Below the pieces are notes generated by a model, which saw only the letters and a program-made list of their open reading frames with translations, was not told where the DNA came from and ran no database searches. A DNA stretch of 64,000 bases from Arthrobacter sp. efr-133-R2A-120 (lineage in GTDB: Bacteria; Actinomycetota; Actinomycetes; Actinomycetales; Micrococcaceae). Both the position numbers and the translations under genes were made by a program. Positions 27,094 through 34,515 of the stretch are shown here, in pieces. Where the stretch lies: the NCBI RefSeq assembly GCF_030209835.1, contig NZ_JARVRF010000011.1, forward strand, positions 124,001 to 188,000, read 5' to 3'. Numbering within the stretch: the stretch's first letter is position 1; every line of letters begins with the position of its first letter.

Positions 27094-27825
27094 CTACTTC
27101 GACTCGCTATTCCGGCTCGGGTTCGGGGTTTGGGGCCCCGGTGAGGTTGGTGCGTCTATGCCAGTCGTGCCGGGGTTGTGGCTGGTTTTGTGGATTGTTT
27201 CGGCGAAGTCCAGGAGGGTGGTGCTGAGGGTGGGTAGTTCGCGGGGTTGGAGGCCGTATTTGGTGAATTCGGTGGTGGGGAGTGTCCGGTGTCTGGCGAG
27301 GGCGTCGGCGAAGGTTGGAAGGTCAAGGGTCGGGTCGCGGCGTTGGCAGAGGGTGATTAGTTGTTTTTGGGTGAAGCGGTGGCTGGTGATGATGGAGTAG
27401 GCGTCGAGGTAGTCGCGGGCGTATCCGCGTGAGTAGACGGCGAGCAGTTTGGACGCGACGGAGTCTTTGAGGGAGAGGACGGGTCCGATGTCGATGATGG
27501 CGGGGGAGTTCTCCCACCAGTCCAGTCCGAGGTCGATGACAATGGCTTGTTCGTTGTGTCCTACGGTGACGCTGGCGAATTCCTCGTATTGTCGGGTGAT
27601 CTCCACGGTGTATCCGGCGGCTTCGAGGGCGGTTGTCATTGTCTGCACGGAGGAGGCGAAGGTTGCCGGGCTGTGCTGGCGGTGCAGGGCGAAGAGATCG
27701 ATGTCGTCCGAGAGACGTTCGGTGATGCCGTGTTCGATCAGGGCCTGGCCTCCGGCGAGGAGGAAGCCATCAGCTGCCAGGACGGCAAGTGCGATTTTAG
27801 CTGCTACGCGCTGAGCGTTGTCCAT
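27094..27825 (-). CDS. AbiEii/AbiGii-like nucleotidyltransferase, putative toxin
   Basis: This 243-residue protein has the nucleotidyltransferase core of the AbiEii family: LLAGGQALIEHG near residue 22, followed by RLSDDIDLFALH with the Asp-x-Asp metal ligands near 40-42, and AIVIDLGLDWW giving the third acidic strand. The later part, LKDSVASKLLAVYSRGYARDYLDAYSI, is the conserved helical segment of this family. The Pro/Ser/Thr-rich C-terminus is probably disordered. It overlaps the upstream ribbon-helix-helix gene by 22 bases, the usual arrangement of a toxin-antitoxin pair. It could instead be a non-toxin nucleotidyltransferase. Confidence 0.8.
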   Translation of the reverse strand: MDNAQRVAAKIALAVLAADGFLLAGGQALIEHGITERLSDDIDLFALHRQHSPATFASSVQTMTTALEAAGYTVEITRQYEEFASVTVGHNEQAIVIDLGLDWWENSPAIIDIGPVLSLKDSVASKLLAVYSRGYARDYLDAYSIITSHRFTQKQLITLCQRRDPTLDLPTFADALARHRTLPTTEFTKYGLQPRELPTLSTTLLDFAETIHKTSHNPGTTGIDAPTSPGPQTPNPSRNSESK

Positions 27826-28301
27826 GATGGGTGTTCCTTCGCTTCGCGGGTGCCGGGGAGCTGGGGGAAGCTGGTTTCCCAGAGCTGCCTGCAGCGTGCG
27901 GGCAGGATCATGGTCGGCCACAGGGCGGTCAGCCGTCCCGGGTGGACGATGCGGCAGATTTCCTCGATCGAGCCGGAGTTCTGGAGGGTGAGTTGGTACA
28001 TCACCGAGCAGCTGCCGTCATCGTTGACCTTGTAGGTTCCTTCCGGTCCCCAGTCCAGGTGGATCGGGAGCTTCACGGTTCCGGCGGCGGGGCCGTGCAG
28101 GTCGTTGAAGGCGTCCGGGACGAGGTAGACGAGGGAGTCGGCGATCGTGTGCCGGTGCTCGACGGGGGCTGCGACGTAGTCACGGAGCCGGGTGCGGATG
28201 AGTTCGGACACGGACGTGCCTTCGCGCAGGGCTTTGCGGTGCGCTTCGTTCCATAGTTCGTCGCTGATGCGGATGGTGTGCCGTGGTGTCCCTGCCGACA
28301 T
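27804..28301 (-). CDS. Ribbon-helix-helix protein, putative antitoxin
   Basis: This 165-residue protein has an N-terminal ribbon-helix-helix DNA-binding domain (HTIRISDELWNEAHRKALREGTSVSELIRTRLRDYV, about residues 8-43) and a roughly 120-residue C-terminal domain I do not recognise (LPIHLDWGPEGTYKVNDDGSCSVMYQLTLQN). ATG 28301 has AAAGGAG at good spacing. It directly precedes and overlaps the AbiEii-like gene, which marks it as the antitoxin and autorepressor. Classical AbiEi antitoxins have a winged helix instead, so this is a different pairing. A perfect 14-bp palindrome lies 47 bp upstream. Confidence 0.78.
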   Translation of the reverse strand: MSAGTPRHTIRISDELWNEAHRKALREGTSVSELIRTRLRDYVAAPVEHRHTIADSLVYLVPDAFNDLHGPAAGTVKLPIHLDWGPEGTYKVNDDGSCSVMYQLTLQNSGSIEEICRIVHPGRLTALWPTMILPARCRQLWETSFPQLPGTREAKEHPSWTTLSA

Positions 28302-28347
28302 GGCGCGCTCCTTTCAGACGGCTTGACCTTTATGGCCAAGTCTACGC

Positions 28348-28361
28348 GGTGTCATGACACC
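28348..28361. promoter_or_regulatory. Candidate antitoxin operator palindrome
   Basis: GGTGTCATGACACC is a perfect 14-bp palindrome upstream of the ribbon-helix-helix gene. A partial second copy (CGTGACACGG) follows about 15 bp away. Ribbon-helix-helix repressors bind such short palindromes; the assignment is inference. Confidence 0.45.
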
Positions 28362-28532
28362 CGAAGGAGAATTTCGTGACACGGTAAGAGGCGGGTGTTA
28401 GACGCTGCCAGGAAGGCCCGAACTGTCGTGGCCACCTGCTGGCGAGGCGTTGATGCGCGATCGCCGCGGAAAGCTCTACGCCTGAAGGTTGTAAATCATA
28501 TTGTTGAGCGGCCGATGGGGGAAGATCTGAGG

Positions 28533-28619
28533 TGTTGACAGTGTCAACATTTCAGGCTTCGGATTGGGTCGTACATCGGCCGGACTGGCCCGTACTGTCT
28601 ATGTTTCCGAGCCTTCCCA
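28533..28619 (+). repeat. Composite repeat, left half (split by IS110)
   Basis: It begins with the perfect palindrome TGTTGACAGTGTCAACA (28533-28549). TTCGGA and GGTCGTACATCGGCC follow, then ATGTTTCCGAGCCTTCCCA. The same order is seen at 41358 and 45929. Homology stops at the inferred IS110 border and resumes at 30101. Confidence 0.65.
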
Positions 28620-28637
28620 GTGATGCTCCTATGGTTG

Positions 28638-29864
28638 TCAATTCGTTTTTTGAGTGCCCTGCTCCTCGAGCCATTTCCTGTAGCTTGTTGCGAGGTCGTC
28701 GTTGCGCATGAGGCCTCGTTCGATGCGGGAGATAACGGAGGGCCATTGGCTGAGTTCGCCGGCGACCGCATTGACGGTCAACCCGAGGCTTTTGCGTTTC
28801 TGGCGTAGGTCGGTGATGCCTGGTGCCGGTACCGGGTTGAGTATCTGTCGGTATATTTCACGGGATACGTAGCGTTTGAGGCAACGCATGATGTCCCGCT
28901 TGCTTTTTCCTTCCGTGGTGCGTTTACTGACATAGTTTTTCGTGCGTGGGCACGAAGCCATCCGGGTCAGCACCACTTGATGCAGGGCACGGTTTGCGTT
29001 GCGGTCACCGCCTCGGCTGAGCCGGTGGCGGGTCGTTTTTCCTGACGATGCCGGGATGGGTGCAACCCCGACGAGTGCCGCGAACTGGGCTTCGTTTCCG
29101 ATCCGTCCCCGGTTGTCTCCCACGGTGATGAGGAGCTGGCTGGCAACGTCCGGTCCTACGCCTGGGAGGTCGCAGAGCAAGGGCGCGTAGGAATCGAGGA
29201 TTTCTTGCAGGGCGGTATCGGCGGCGGTGATTTCCTCGGACAACGCCTGGTAACGGGTGGCCAGGGTTTTCAAGGTCAGGGCCGTCATGTATTCCGGGTC
29301 GGCCACATGGCCTGAGGGCCTGCTCCGCTGGAGGGCGGTGATCATGGCAGGAGTGGCCATTCCCCTGTATTTCGCTCGGAGAGCGTCCGGTGCCGACACG
29401 AGGAGACCCTTGATCTGATTGACTGCTGCCGTGCGGGCCTTCATCGCCGATGAACGCGCCGTACGTAGGATCCGCAGGCATTCGACGGGTCCGTCTTTGG
29501 CTTTCGGGGTCGAGAGGCCTCGTTGAGCCAGTACCGACTGGGCTGCCTCGTAGGCATCCAGGGGATCGGATTTGCCTTTCAGGCGACGCTGAGCCCGGTT
29601 CGGCCGGTTGACCTCCAGGACAGTGAGCCCTTCGCTGCGGAGCACCTTGGACAGCCCGGCACCGTATGAGCCGGTTCCTTCGACCCCCACCGCGGCAGCC
29701 GTTCCATGACTGGCAATGAAGTCCAGGATTTTGCGGTATCCGGAGCCCGCGGCGAGGAACTCCTGATCGGCCAGAGGTTTGCCGTACTCGCTGATGATGG
29801 CGACGTGGTGAGTATCGGCATGCGTGTCGACGCCGACGAAGACATTTAGCGGTTCTTTTGCCAA
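28638..29864 (-). CDS. IS110-family transposase with C-terminal HTH extension
   Basis: This 408-residue transposase has an N-terminal DEDD RuvC-like domain (VFVGVDTHADTHHVAI with Asp; AVGVEGTGSYGAGL with Glu; KSDPLDAYEAAQ with paired Asp) and the Transposase_20 domain with helix-hairpin-helix LCDLPGVGPDVASQLL and the catalytic-serine region AALVGVAPIPASSGKTTRHRLSRGG. After the usual end (about residue 350) an extra XRE-like helix-turn-helix follows: LRQKRKSLGLTVNAVAGELSQWPSVISRIERG. The start is TTG at 29864, with no ATG nearby. The frame is intact, so the element may be active. Confidence 0.9.
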   Translation of the reverse strand: MAKEPLNVFVGVDTHADTHHVAIISEYGKPLADQEFLAAGSGYRKILDFIASHGTAAAVGVEGTGSYGAGLSKVLRSEGLTVLEVNRPNRAQRRLKGKSDPLDAYEAAQSVLAQRGLSTPKAKDGPVECLRILRTARSSAMKARTAAVNQIKGLLVSAPDALRAKYRGMATPAMITALQRSRPSGHVADPEYMTALTLKTLATRYQALSEEITAADTALQEILDSYAPLLCDLPGVGPDVASQLLITVGDNRGRIGNEAQFAALVGVAPIPASSGKTTRHRLSRGGDRNANRALHQVVLTRMASCPRTKNYVSKRTTEGKSKRDIMRCLKRYVSREIYRQILNPVPAPGITDLRQKRKSLGLTVNAVAGELSQWPSVISRIERGLMRNDDLATSYRKWLEEQGTQKTN

Positions 29865-30100
29865 AATGGAAACTGCCCCTGAGATATCAATGATCAGTTG
29901 ACGGGCACGTGGGCCAGGTGGGCAGACAAAACGGTAATGGGACTGGTCGAATCAGGCTCCTATGAAGTCATGTCCGCCTGGCTCAACGCGCTTATAGCGG
30001 AACTTGAACCGGCGGACAGATCACAGGGAAGACAGCACCGGCAGGCACGTCAGTTTTCAAGTGGGTCACACCGGTTCAAGACCAATTCCAGTATTACCGT
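29865..30100 (-). ncRNA. Candidate bridge RNA region of the IS110 element
   Basis: IS110 elements are known to express a structured bridge RNA from the noncoding end upstream of the transposase. This 236-bp stretch is in that position and has no credible gene. It contains CAGTTTTCA at 30051-30059, which is identical to the nine bases that would span the insertion point once the element is removed (CCCAGT joined to TTTCAGGG). A minus-strand RNA would be complementary to the target there. The RNA ends and fold were not determined. Confidence 0.45.
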
Positions 30101-30190
30101 TTTCAGGGCCTGGAATGCCGTTCGAGTCCCGCCTCGGGCACGACGTATTCCCTCGTCAGGGGCGATTTTGCTTTGACGTGTTGACAAAGC
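30101..30190 (+). repeat. Composite repeat, right half, with tRNA-3'-end-like segment
   Basis: It resumes the repeat interrupted at 28619: TTTCAGGGCCTGGAATGC, then a 23-nt tRNA-Leu-3'-end-like segment at 30120-30142 (GTTCGAGTCCC + GCCTCGGGCACG), then CAGGGGCGATTTTG and GTGTTGACA. The 23-nt segment differs at one base from 46020-46042. No 5' tRNA half is present, so it is not a tRNA gene. Confidence 0.6.
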
Positions 30191-30654
30191 TTGTGATGGC
30201 GTCCCTCTGACGCTCGGGGCGCGGGCTGGCGCCTGCCCGCCGCGGTGGCCTATGAAGGTGTGTGGGTTGCGGGTTCAGGGTCCTGGCTGGTGGGCCTTCC
30301 GCCTGCTGTCGTGGGGTTATGCAGTTCCTCGTTTCCGTTCTGTCGGGTTGGCCCGGGGTGGCCTAGCCCTATTCATGGGCCAGGGGAGCGGGAACGACAT
30401 GACGCTGGCGTACTGGCTGTAGGGCGTTGCGGGAGGCGGTCTCAGGCCACTTGCGAGAGCTGTCCGCGGGCGTGTGTCCTGGCAAAGAGGGTGTGGACAG
30501 TGTCCACACTTATGTCTGCTTTAGTGGAGGGCTGAGAAGAGTTGAGTCCGATGTCAGTTTGGGTCCCCTCCATGTCGCCTTCGGATCCACCTCCGCGGGT
30601 GCAAGAGGCCGTCAGGCCAGCTCTCGCCTGCCGCCCGGTTTCTGCAGCGCTTAG
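30191..30654. other. Intergenic stretch with one palindrome
   Basis: Open frames here show no recognisable protein. It contains the perfect 19-bp palindrome GTGTGGACAGTGTCCACAC at 30491-30509, whose centre GACAGTGTC equals that of the composite-repeat palindrome at 28533. The surrounding bases do not continue the repeat. Confidence 0.6.
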
Positions 30655-30909
30655 TTAGGTGAGGATTTTGTGGATGGTGGTGCCGTCGCCCTGGGAGATG
30701 AGGGTTCTGCTTTGGCCTTCGATTCGTACCCAGAAGTATGAGGCGTCTTCGGCGATGTCATCGATGGTGCCGTGTTCGGGTTCGCAACCGTGTCGTTTTA
30801 CGACCACCCTGTCGCCGGGGTTCAGGTAGATCCAGTTGTGATAATCGAGCAGGCGGGTTTGGGATCCAGGGAGTGTTGCGTTCACTTGCGGCGTGGCTGC
30901 ATCCTTCAT
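30655..30909 (-). CDS. Small hypothetical protein
   Basis: This encodes an 84-residue protein I do not recognise. ATG 30909 has GGAAGGAAA just upstream, which supports translation. The sequence reads like a compact SH3-type beta barrel (YLNPGDRVVVKRHG, PEHGTIDDIAED, SYFWVRIEGQSRTLI), and such folds often occur in nucleic-acid or small regulatory proteins. It is separated from the permease gene by a GC-rich hairpin, so it is probably not part of that operon. Confidence 0.55.
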   Translation of the reverse strand: MKDAATPQVNATLPGSQTRLLDYHNWIYLNPGDRVVVKRHGCEPEHGTIDDIAEDASYFWVRIEGQSRTLISQGDGTTIHKILT

Positions 30910-30971
30910 GGTTTTCCTTCCTGTGTTGGTGCTGCGTTCGTCCCCCCGGGTCTGGGTATAAGGATGGGGCG

Positions 30972-31001
30972 GGGCGGGGCACTGGTGTGCACGCCCCGCC
31001 C
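30972..31001. terminator. GC-rich hairpin after the KdgT gene
   Basis: The arms GGGCGGGGC (30972-30980) and GCCCCGCCC (30993-31001) lie just downstream of the minus-strand permease stop. A T-rich tract follows on the plus side only. Confidence 0.55.
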
Positions 31002-31017
31002 TCTTCTTTTGGTACTG

Positions 31018-32055
31018 CTATGTCAGTTCTGGGGTACTACCTGCATGCTTGGGGGCTGGCGCCTCCTGCTCGGACGAGTTGTCTGCTGTGGCCGTCAGGC
31101 CCTCTTTTTTCTGCACCCTCTTTGCCCAGGCTGACGTTACGATCGGGCAGAGTACTGCTGAGACGACGACCGAGGCTGCTACGAGGACGGTGGCGTGGTC
31201 GGCGGCTGGGGCGTAGACGGGGTTGGCTGTGGCGATGATTGCCGGGACTAGGGCGGCGTTGCCTGCTGTGGTTGCTGCGGCGAGGCCTGCGACGCCGTCA
31301 CCGCCGGTGAGTTTGTCGGCCAGTAGCAGCACGGCGCCGCCGACGAAGACCACGAACAGGCCGAGTACGATTCCGAGGAGTCCTGCTTCGACGACTGCGT
31401 TGAGGTTGATGGTCAGGCCGAGGGCCAGGCCGAGGAACGGCACCATGGCGGGTACCAGTGGGGCCAGGAGGTTGCGCATGTTTTTGTCCAGGTTTCCGAG
31501 GAGCATGCCCAGTGCCAGCGGGAGGATGGCGCCGACTAGTGCCTGCCAGGGGAAGGCTGAGAGTCCTGCGATGCCGAGGGTGACCATGGTCAGGAAGGGC
31601 CCTGATTCCAGGGACAGGATGGAGTAGGCGCCGGCGTCGCGTTTGCGGCCGTACTGGCCCATGAGGGAGATGTAGAGCCCGCCGTTGGTGTCGTTGAGTG
31701 CGGCGACGAGTGCGAGGGTTGAGAGTCCTGCGAGGATTCCTGAGTCGATGGGTGCTTCGCCGAGGAAGCGTCCGGCGATGACGCCGATGAGGATGGCGAA
31801 GAGGATTTTGGAGCCGAGCAGCACGCCGCCTTTTTTGAGGATGTAGGGCGTGGATTTCACTTCGAGTGTTGCGCCTAGGCAGACGAAGAACACGGCAAGG
31901 AGTGGTGCTAGGCCGGTGAAGAATGCGCCGGTGAAGGATCCGAAGAATTTTCCGGCGTCAGGGGCGAGGGTGTGGATGACGGCGCCGATGCCAAGGGGCA
32001 CCAGCATCATGCCGCCGGGGACTTTTTCCAGGGCTTTCTTGATGGGAATCGACAT
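31018..32055 (-). CDS. kdgT: 2-keto-3-deoxygluconate permease family transporter
   Basis: This 345-residue inner-membrane protein is of the KdgT family, a proton-coupled importer of 2-keto-3-deoxygluconate and related sugar acids. About ten membrane segments are seen. Family markers include [19 protein letters not shown] at the N-terminus, [28 protein letters not shown] and [23 protein letters not shown]. It is the last gene of a minus-strand operon with an alcohol dehydrogenase, a DUF1537 kinase and a RuBisCO-like protein. The imported compound is therefore probably a branched or four/five-carbon sugar acid rather than KDG itself. Start ATG 32055 follows GGAGAT. Confidence 0.88.
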   Translation of the reverse strand: MSIPIKKALEKVPGGMMLVPLGIGAVIHTLAPDAGKFFGSFTGAFFTGLAPLLAVFFVCLGATLEVKSTPYILKKGGVLLGSKILFAILIGVIAGRFLGEAPIDSGILAGLSTLALVAALNDTNGGLYISLMGQYGRKRDAGAYSILSLESGPFLTMVTLGIAGLSAFPWQALVGAILPLALGMLLGNLDKNMRNLLAPLVPAMVPFLGLALGLTINLNAVVEAGLLGIVLGLFVVFVGGAVLLLADKLTGGDGVAGLAAATTAGNAALVPAIIATANPVYAPAADHATVLVAASVVVSAVLCPIVTSAWAKRVQKKEGLTATADNSSEQEAPAPKHAGSTPELT

Positions 32056-32128
32056 TGATATCTCCTGTGAATGGCTGGGTGGTTGGGAGCTGCACGGGTC
32101 CGACCGTCAGTTCCGTTGTTGGGTTGGG

Positions 32129-33172
32129 TTAGCCGAGGCCCGGGATGAGCAGGACTTTGCAGGCGTCCCCGGTGAGCAGTTCGACGGCTTCGTCGATGTC
32201 GCTGAGTTTCTTGCGGTGGGTGATGAGCCAGTCCAGGTCCAGCTTTCCGGAGTCCAGGAGCAGCAGGCTTTGTTCCCAGGTTTCCCAGAGCCGGCGCCCG
32301 AAGATGCCGCGCAGGGTGATGCCCTTTTTGTTGATGTATGCGGCGATGTCGACTTCTGCGGGGCGGCTGGGGTGTCCGACGGTGATGACGGTCGCTTCGC
32401 GGCGGACGGCTTCGAAGAGGGTTGCCAGGGTGCCGGGGGCGCCGGAGCATTCGAAGGCGACGTCGAAGCCGCCGCGGCGGCCGGTCAGTTCGCGGCAGCG
32501 CTCAACGATGCCGTCGTTGGGGTGCAGTGCTGTGGCACCGAGTTTCTCGGCCTGGGCACGGCGGTAGGGGTTGGGGTCGACGGCGATGACATGGCTGGCG
32601 CCCATGAGCAGGGCCAGGTTCACGACGACGAGGCCGACCGGGCCTGCGCCGCTGACGAGCACGGCCCGGCCCGCGACGGAGTAGTCGGCCCGCTGGATGG
32701 CGTGCACGGCGACACCGGCGGCTTCGAGCAGGGCCCCGGATTCCAGCGACAGGCCAGCGGGGAGCTTGACGCAGATGTCCTGCGGGACGGAGGCGTACTC
32801 GGCGAAGACACCATCGATGTGCATTCCGAGGATGCCGGTGCGTTCGCAGGTGTGTGCGTCGCCGGTCCGGCAGGGGAAGCACTGGCCGCAGGTCAGGTGG
32901 CTTTCGAGGGCGACCTGGTCGCCGACCTTGAGCCCGGTGACGCCGGGACCGACTTCGACGACGGTTCCTGCGCCTTCGTGGCCGAGGATGACCGGGAGGT
33001 TGAGGTTGAATGCCTGGGCTGAGGGGGTCCATTCATACAACTCACGGTCGGTGCCGCACAGGGACGCGGCTCCTACTTCGATGACGACGGAGCCTTCTGT
33101 TGCCTTGGGGTCGCCGGCGTCGGTGACGTAGGTGACGCCTCGCTCGGCTGCGTTCTTGACTACTGCCCGCAT
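32129..33172 (-). CDS. Zinc-dependent alcohol/polyol dehydrogenase
   Basis: This 347-residue medium-chain dehydrogenase starts at ATG 33172 (MRAVVKNAAERG). The catalytic zinc ligands are in ASLCGTDRE and GHEGAG, the structural-zinc cysteines in LTCGQCFPCRTGDAHTC, and the NAD-binding motif is VSGAGPVGLV. It resembles threonine/sorbitol/galactitol dehydrogenases. In this operon it probably oxidises a hydroxyl group of a sugar acid to the 3-oxo form that the DUF1537 kinase would phosphorylate. It lies about 50 bp downstream of the kinase gene. Confidence 0.88.
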   Translation of the reverse strand: MRAVVKNAAERGVTYVTDAGDPKATEGSVVIEVGAASLCGTDRELYEWTPSAQAFNLNLPVILGHEGAGTVVEVGPGVTGLKVGDQVALESHLTCGQCFPCRTGDAHTCERTGILGMHIDGVFAEYASVPQDICVKLPAGLSLESGALLEAAGVAVHAIQRADYSVAGRAVLVSGAGPVGLVVVNLALLMGASHVIAVDPNPYRRAQAEKLGATALHPNDGIVERCRELTGRRGGFDVAFECSGAPGTLATLFEAVRREATVITVGHPSRPAEVDIAAYINKKGITLRGIFGRRLWETWEQSLLLLDSGKLDLDWLITHRKKLSDIDEAVELLTGDACKVLLIPGLG

Positions 33173-33224
33173 GGGGGCCGCCTTTCGTTGGTTCTGGTGA
33201 TGCGCGGAGGGAATTGCTTGTGAG

Positions 33225-34514
33225 TCAGCCGGGGAGTTGGCCGGCGAAGCGGCGCAGGATGTCGGTCGGGCCGACCTGTCCGCCCTTGAGCAGGAGCCTG
33301 CACCCTGCGACGGCGGAGCCGCCGTCGGCCAGCAGGATGGGGCCGGCTGTGACGAACTGGTCGGAGACCCGCAGCTGGTGTACTCCCATGGCGATGAGTG
33401 CGTGGCTGGAGGTATCACCGCCGCAGACGGCGATATCGCGGGTGAGCTCGGTATCGGCCATCCTGGCGGCGATGCCGCCGATGAGGGTGCCGACGTAGCC
33501 GGCGTCCACCGGTTTACCGGCTTCGTAGCGGGGGTCGGCCGCGCCGCGGGTGGTGTGGACGACCACGTTCCTGCCTGCCCGAAGGGCAGCGGACACCCGT
33601 TCGTCGAGGGCTGCCACGGCGGTGGTGTCATCGCGCTGCAGCAGTTCGGCAGGCACGGGAACGTCCTGCCAGCCATTCGATACGGCGTCGTTGATCTGTT
33701 CCGCTGTGGTGCTGGAGGCTGAAGCGCTGACAGCCAGTACCGGTCCCGACGGGCGCTGCGGCCCGGGGGTACGCGGAGCCTGGTCCGAGATGGAGCGTGC
33801 CAGGGCTGCCATGATGCCGCCGGAGCCGACGACGATGGATGGGCCGTGGCCGTGTTCTTCCCGGGTGAGGGCTTCTGCGATGGCGTCCATGTGGTGTTCG
33901 TCCACGGCGTCGACGACGAAGGCCTGTGCTCCGGGGTCCCGGCGCCGGTCGGCCCAGGCGTCCTTGAAGGTGCCGTCCTGGTAGGCGGGCAGGTGGATGG
34001 CCCCGGGCACCTGGGTGCCGCCGAGCTGTTCGGCCAGGACGTCGCGGAGGTCCGCCTCGGACATGGGGGTGGACGGGTGCCGTGAGATCACCGGATGGCG
34101 GTCCAGCCGGTAGATTTTTCCGGCGTGGGTCGCGTAGTGGGTGCTGAAGGCGGTGTAACGGCCGAAGCCCGGCTGGGCCGGCACCACCGGGATCGGGCCG
34201 TGCAGGGGGAATTGCTGATGGAGCAGCTGGATCCCGCGGCCGATGCTTCCCACAGTGGTGGAACTGTCGAACGTGGAGCAGACCTTGTACAGCAGCACGT
34301 CCAGGTACAGGGCCGCGATCCCGGCAAGGTCGCGGGTTACCAGGGTGTCGAACGCCGTTCCGGACAGGGACCGTGCAGGCCCGGCGAACCCGACGACGTC
34401 GGTGTCCGTGGGCAGGGGCGCGTCCCCGATGACCAGGGCAGCTTCCAGGTGGGACTGGGCCAGGACGTCGGCGGCTCCGGTGAGGTCGTCCGCGACGAAA
34501 CCGAAAGCTGGCAT
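33225..34514 (-). CDS. DUF1537-family (four-carbon acid sugar) kinase
   Basis: This 429-residue kinase starts at ATG 34514, one base after the RuBisCO-like stop. The N-terminal substrate domain begins FGFVADDLTGAADVLAQ, the conserved DDxTGA signature, and has KVCSTFDSS with the Lys. The C-terminal nucleotide domain has VVGSGGIMAAL, TTRGAADPRY and AVCGGDTSSHALIAMGV (the GGDT motif). Known members phosphorylate 3-oxo-tetronates, threonate/erythronate or 3-oxo-isoapionate. The adjacent RuBisCO-like gene makes the last a good candidate, since kinase plus RuBisCO-like decarboxylase is the published pairing in apiose/isoapionate degradation. Confidence 0.88.
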   Translation of the reverse strand: MPAFGFVADDLTGAADVLAQSHLEAALVIGDAPLPTDTDVVGFAGPARSLSGTAFDTLVTRDLAGIAALYLDVLLYKVCSTFDSSTTVGSIGRGIQLLHQQFPLHGPIPVVPAQPGFGRYTAFSTHYATHAGKIYRLDRHPVISRHPSTPMSEADLRDVLAEQLGGTQVPGAIHLPAYQDGTFKDAWADRRRDPGAQAFVVDAVDEHHMDAIAEALTREEHGHGPSIVVGSGGIMAALARSISDQAPRTPGPQRPSGPVLAVSASASSTTAEQINDAVSNGWQDVPVPAELLQRDDTTAVAALDERVSAALRAGRNVVVHTTRGAADPRYEAGKPVDAGYVGTLIGGIAARMADTELTRDIAVCGGDTSSHALIAMGVHQLRVSDQFVTAGPILLADGGSAVAGCRLLLKGGQVGPTDILRRFAGQLPG

Positions 34515-34515
34515 G

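Larger units (their letters stand above)
28620..30100 (-). mobile_element. IS110-family insertion sequence
   Basis: The element is about 1.48 kb. Its borders are inferred by lining the flanks up with the unbroken composite repeat at 45929-46110: left flank ...CCTTCCCA, right flank TTTCAGGGCCTGG, with GT at both junctions (28620-28621 and 30099-30100) as a possible core dinucleotide. It holds one transposase gene and a 236-bp noncoding stretch upstream of it, and only about 18 bp downstream of the stop. The long 5' noncoding end fits the IS110 subgroup rather than IS1111. Borders may be off by a few bases. Confidence 0.7.

Noticed and set aside
30120..30142. A tRNA gene
   Set aside because: Only a T-loop/acceptor-like 3' end is present. 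The T stem does not pair and no D-arm or anticodon arm precedes it.
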